Assembly: GCA_019751875.1 (NCBI GenBank)
Contig: JAIEMV010000013.1
Span: forward strand, 124,001-188,000
Origin: Hyphomicrobium sp.
GTDB taxonomy: Bacteria; Pseudomonadota; Alphaproteobacteria; Rhizobiales; Hyphomicrobiaceae
DNA length: 64,000 nt
Direction: 5' to 3'
The position numbers were made by a program, and so were the translations under genes. The notes under the pieces are model-generated. The model was not told the origin of the DNA and searched no databases. It saw only the letters and a list, made by a program, of their open reading frames with translations. Each line of letters begins with the position of its first letter. The stretch's first letter is position 1. Of this stretch, positions 62,542 through 64,000 are shown piece after piece.

Positions 62542-62928
62542 TTGACTGAAAGTGCCGATATCAGCGGTGCAGATCGAAACTTTGACAAGGTGACTAGTGC
62601 CATTGATGCCTTGCTCAAAATAGTAGAAGAGGAGACGGCGGCTATTCGAAAATCGGGAGTTGCCGAGATCGAGACGTTCTCTGAGCGGAAGGGCCAGGCC
62701 TTGATGAGCTTCAATCGCTTTATCGGAGCTGGCTTGCCTTCGTCTTTAACAAACACGTGCGTCTCGAAGTTGGAGGTTCTTCGTAAGGCGCTCGATGTGA
62801 ATCGCTCGCTTCTCCAGATCCACATCGATGCGGTGAATGAGGTGTCCCAGATCATTGTAAGGTGCGTCCAGGATTCCCAGGCCGACGGGACATATGCACA
62901 GCCCCGGCAGTCCCATGGTCAGTATTGA
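62542..62928 (+). CDS. FlgN-like export chaperone (candidate)
   Basis: A 128-residue helical protein with a TTG start (preceded by an in-frame stop four codons upstream, and GAGGT). SAIDALLKIVEEETAAIRKSG and FSERKGQALMSFNRFI fit the FlgN pattern, a chaperone for FlgK and FlgL, which are both in this cluster. The stop overlaps the next gene by one base. Confidence 0.7.
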   Translation: MTESADISGADRNFDKVTSAIDALLKIVEEETAAIRKSGVAEIETFSERKGQALMSFNRFIGAGLPSSLTNTCVSKLEVLRKALDVNRSLLQIHIDAVNEVSQIIVRCVQDSQADGTYAQPRQSHGQY

Positions 62929-63386
62929 TGATAAATCTGATCTTGGTGGGAGTATGGGGCGCGTTAATTTCGGTCATCAGCTTCGTCGGCTTATCCCATA
63001 TCAATATGTTTTCTCCTGACCCTTCCGGGCAGGTTTCCGCACCAAAGATAGAATTCCTTTCAACGGGGATGCTGCGCGTGCCCATTATGGCTGGCGACGC
63101 GCCGACTGGTTATGTGCTCATCAATCTTGACATTGATTACGACGCTCATGTCGTGGCGAGCATGATCAGCAAATTCAAGAGCATTGCGGTCGACGAAGCC
63201 TTCCGTACGATTTTCGAGACAATGTCTGTCGATTTTAAAACAGCAAAGAAGACGGACCTTTCCGAGCTTCTGACGACGATTAAAGATCAATTGAATACTC
63301 GCGTAGGCACAGGAGCCGTGACAGAACTTCGGATCAAGGAGTTCATGTTCGTGCCGCCCCGGAGTGCGCAGAAGCGGCAGTTGTGA
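62928..63386 (+). CDS. FliL-like single-pass membrane protein
   Basis: A 152-residue protein: one N-terminal membrane span (about 2-22) and an extracytoplasmic domain with YVLINLDIDYDAHVVASMIS and a last strand ELRIKEFMFVPP. This layout is that of FliL, whose clear copy is at 41218, so it may be a paralogue acting at the motor. I cannot exclude an unrelated membrane-anchored domain. Confidence 0.65.
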   Translation: MINLILVGVWGALISVISFVGLSHINMFSPDPSGQVSAPKIEFLSTGMLRVPIMAGDAPTGYVLINLDIDYDAHVVASMISKFKSIAVDEAFRTIFETMSVDFKTAKKTDLSELLTTIKDQLNTRVGTGAVTELRIKEFMFVPPRSAQKRQL

Positions 63387-63442
63387 CCGGCGCATCGCTC
63401 GGACAAGCCGACGTGAGACGTTGGTCAGCTTGCGGGACACTT

Positions 63443-63524
63443 GTGGATAAACATCCACGAAGTGGATTGACCGCTTATCAAATGTATACTTAGTGATCAT
63501 CATGTGTATTGTATTAATCCACTT
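63443..63524. promoter_or_regulatory. repeated GTGGAT/ATCCAC dyads before the GntR-family gene
   Basis: Four half-sites: GTGGAT (63443-63448) facing ATCCAC (63453-63458) across AAAC, then AAGTGGATT (63460-63468) and its exact reverse complement AATCCACTT (63516-63524), 47 bases apart. They lie in the 179-base gap before the regulator gene and could be its operator. Confidence 0.5.
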
Positions 63525-63565
63525 ACTGATTTGAGAGTAGACCAACCAACATCTGGACGCTGGCA

Positions 63566-64000
63566 TTGCGACACGCTTCGAAAGGCGATGAACCGCGGCA
63601 GTTAACGCCTCAGCCCTTGTATGGGCAGGTTCGGCAATTGCTTGTGGAGCACATCAGGAACGGAGATTGGATGGTCGGGGATTCTCTTCCGAATGAGGGG
63701 CATCTCGCAAAGAAGTTCGGGGTGAGCGTTGGCACGATCCGGAAGGCGATCGAAGGTCTTGAAACGAATGGACTGGTTAAGCGGATACAAGGCCGCGGCA
63801 CTTACGTCGCTGGTATCGGATCGCACGTCTTGCGCCAGAAATTTGTGCGCCTTCGAGGCGATGACGATGGCGATATGCGGCTCAGCTATGACCTGATTTC
63901 TATCGAGCGTGTGCCGACGCCATCTGATGTCGCTCAGGCTGCCGGTTGGAATCCGAAGGTCGAACTTCTGAAAGTCGTGCAGCTTGTCCGATTTGGTGGC
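63566..64000 (+). CDS. GntR/HutC-family transcriptional regulator, cut by window end
   Basis: The first 145 codons of a GntR-type repressor. The winged helix is clear: PLYGQVRQLLVEHIRNGDW, LPNEGHLAKKFGVSVGTIRKAIEGLETNGLVKR (span 46-78) and GRGTYVAG. The effector domain (UTRA, HutC type) begins with LSYDLISIERVPTP and runs off the window. There is no ATG near the domain start; a TTG at 63566 is the likely start. It is the first gene after the flagellar cluster, on the same strand, with its own dyad region. Confidence 0.85.
   Translation, partial: MRHASKGDEPRQLTPQPLYGQVRQLLVEHIRNGDWMVGDSLPNEGHLAKKFGVSVGTIRKAIEGLETNGLVKRIQGRGTYVAGIGSHVLRQKFVRLRGDDDGDMRLSYDLISIERVPTPSDVAQAAGWNPKVELLKVVQLVRFGG

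Noticed and set aside
1-64000. CRISPR arrays, tRNA or rRNA genes, insertion sequences, integrases
   Set aside because: None was recognised by eye; no regularly spaced repeats, no transposase-like protein and no tRNA-like cloverleaf was noticed. A tRNA scan would be decisive.

Overview
The window reads as a chromosomal segment of an alphaproteobacterium of the Hyphomicrobiales (Rhizobiales), probably close to Hyphomicrobium. Three things support this: the flagellar gene order, the Rhizobiales-specific motility genes (motC, motE, rem/ftcR, flaF, flbT, a DUF1217 gene), and the divergent pair glnII / DUF2735. No tRNA, rRNA, insertion sequence, prophage or CRISPR array was seen. About 93% of the window is coding.

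Left part (1-28 kb), mixed housekeeping and accessory genes. It opens with the end of an Mrp/Pha cation-proton antiporter operon (subunits E, F, G) and a small secreted protein. Next is a minus-strand cluster (1.5-8.4 kb): a transglutaminase fused to a DUF2126 glutamine-synthetase-like ligase, a circularly permuted ATP-grasp fused to an alpha-E domain, and a second transglutaminase. A divergent zinc-ribbon metallopeptidase flanks it. This set matches a bioinformatically predicted but biochemically open peptide-ligation or tagging system. Nitrogen genes follow: DUF2735, glutamine synthetase II, and later an unusual glutaminase-STAS-cyclic-nucleotide-domain fusion and an Amt transporter. Between them lie a glutathione transferase, an intracellular PHA depolymerase and a FecR-domain secreted protein. 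A three-gene minus-strand operon (16.6-20.8 kb) encodes a membrane-anchored helical-repeat protein and two dynamin-like GTPases. A membrane-anchored metallophosphoesterase, a DEAD-box helicase and an XRE regulator complete this part.

Right part (28-63.4 kb), one nearly uninterrupted flagellar regulon. The minus strand carries DUF1217, flgF and fliI. The plus strand carries motA-fliM-fliN-fliG-flhB, an unknown gene, flgB-flgC-fliE-flgG-flgA-flgI-motE-flgH-fliL-fliP, two flagellins, fliF-fliH-motB-motC-fliK, and a small zinc-ribbon-like gene. A minus-strand PilZ operon interrupts the run. It then continues with rem, flgE-flgK-flgL-flaF-flbT-flgD-fliQ-flhA-fliR and a tail of four poorly known genes: FliJ-like, rod-binding-like, FlgN-like and FliL-like. 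Many junctions overlap by 1-4 bases, indicating translational coupling. No fliD, fliS, visN/visR or chemotaxis genes are in the window. A partial GntR/HutC regulator closes the window.

Points of most interest: the ATP-grasp/GS-like/transglutaminase cluster; the dynamin pair; the glutaminase fusion; a CtrA-type box before flagellin 2; dyads before rem, one with half-sites shared with the flagellin promoter; a fliP with no canonical start codon where one is expected; and a PilZ operon whose second gene carries a degenerate J-domain-like segment.
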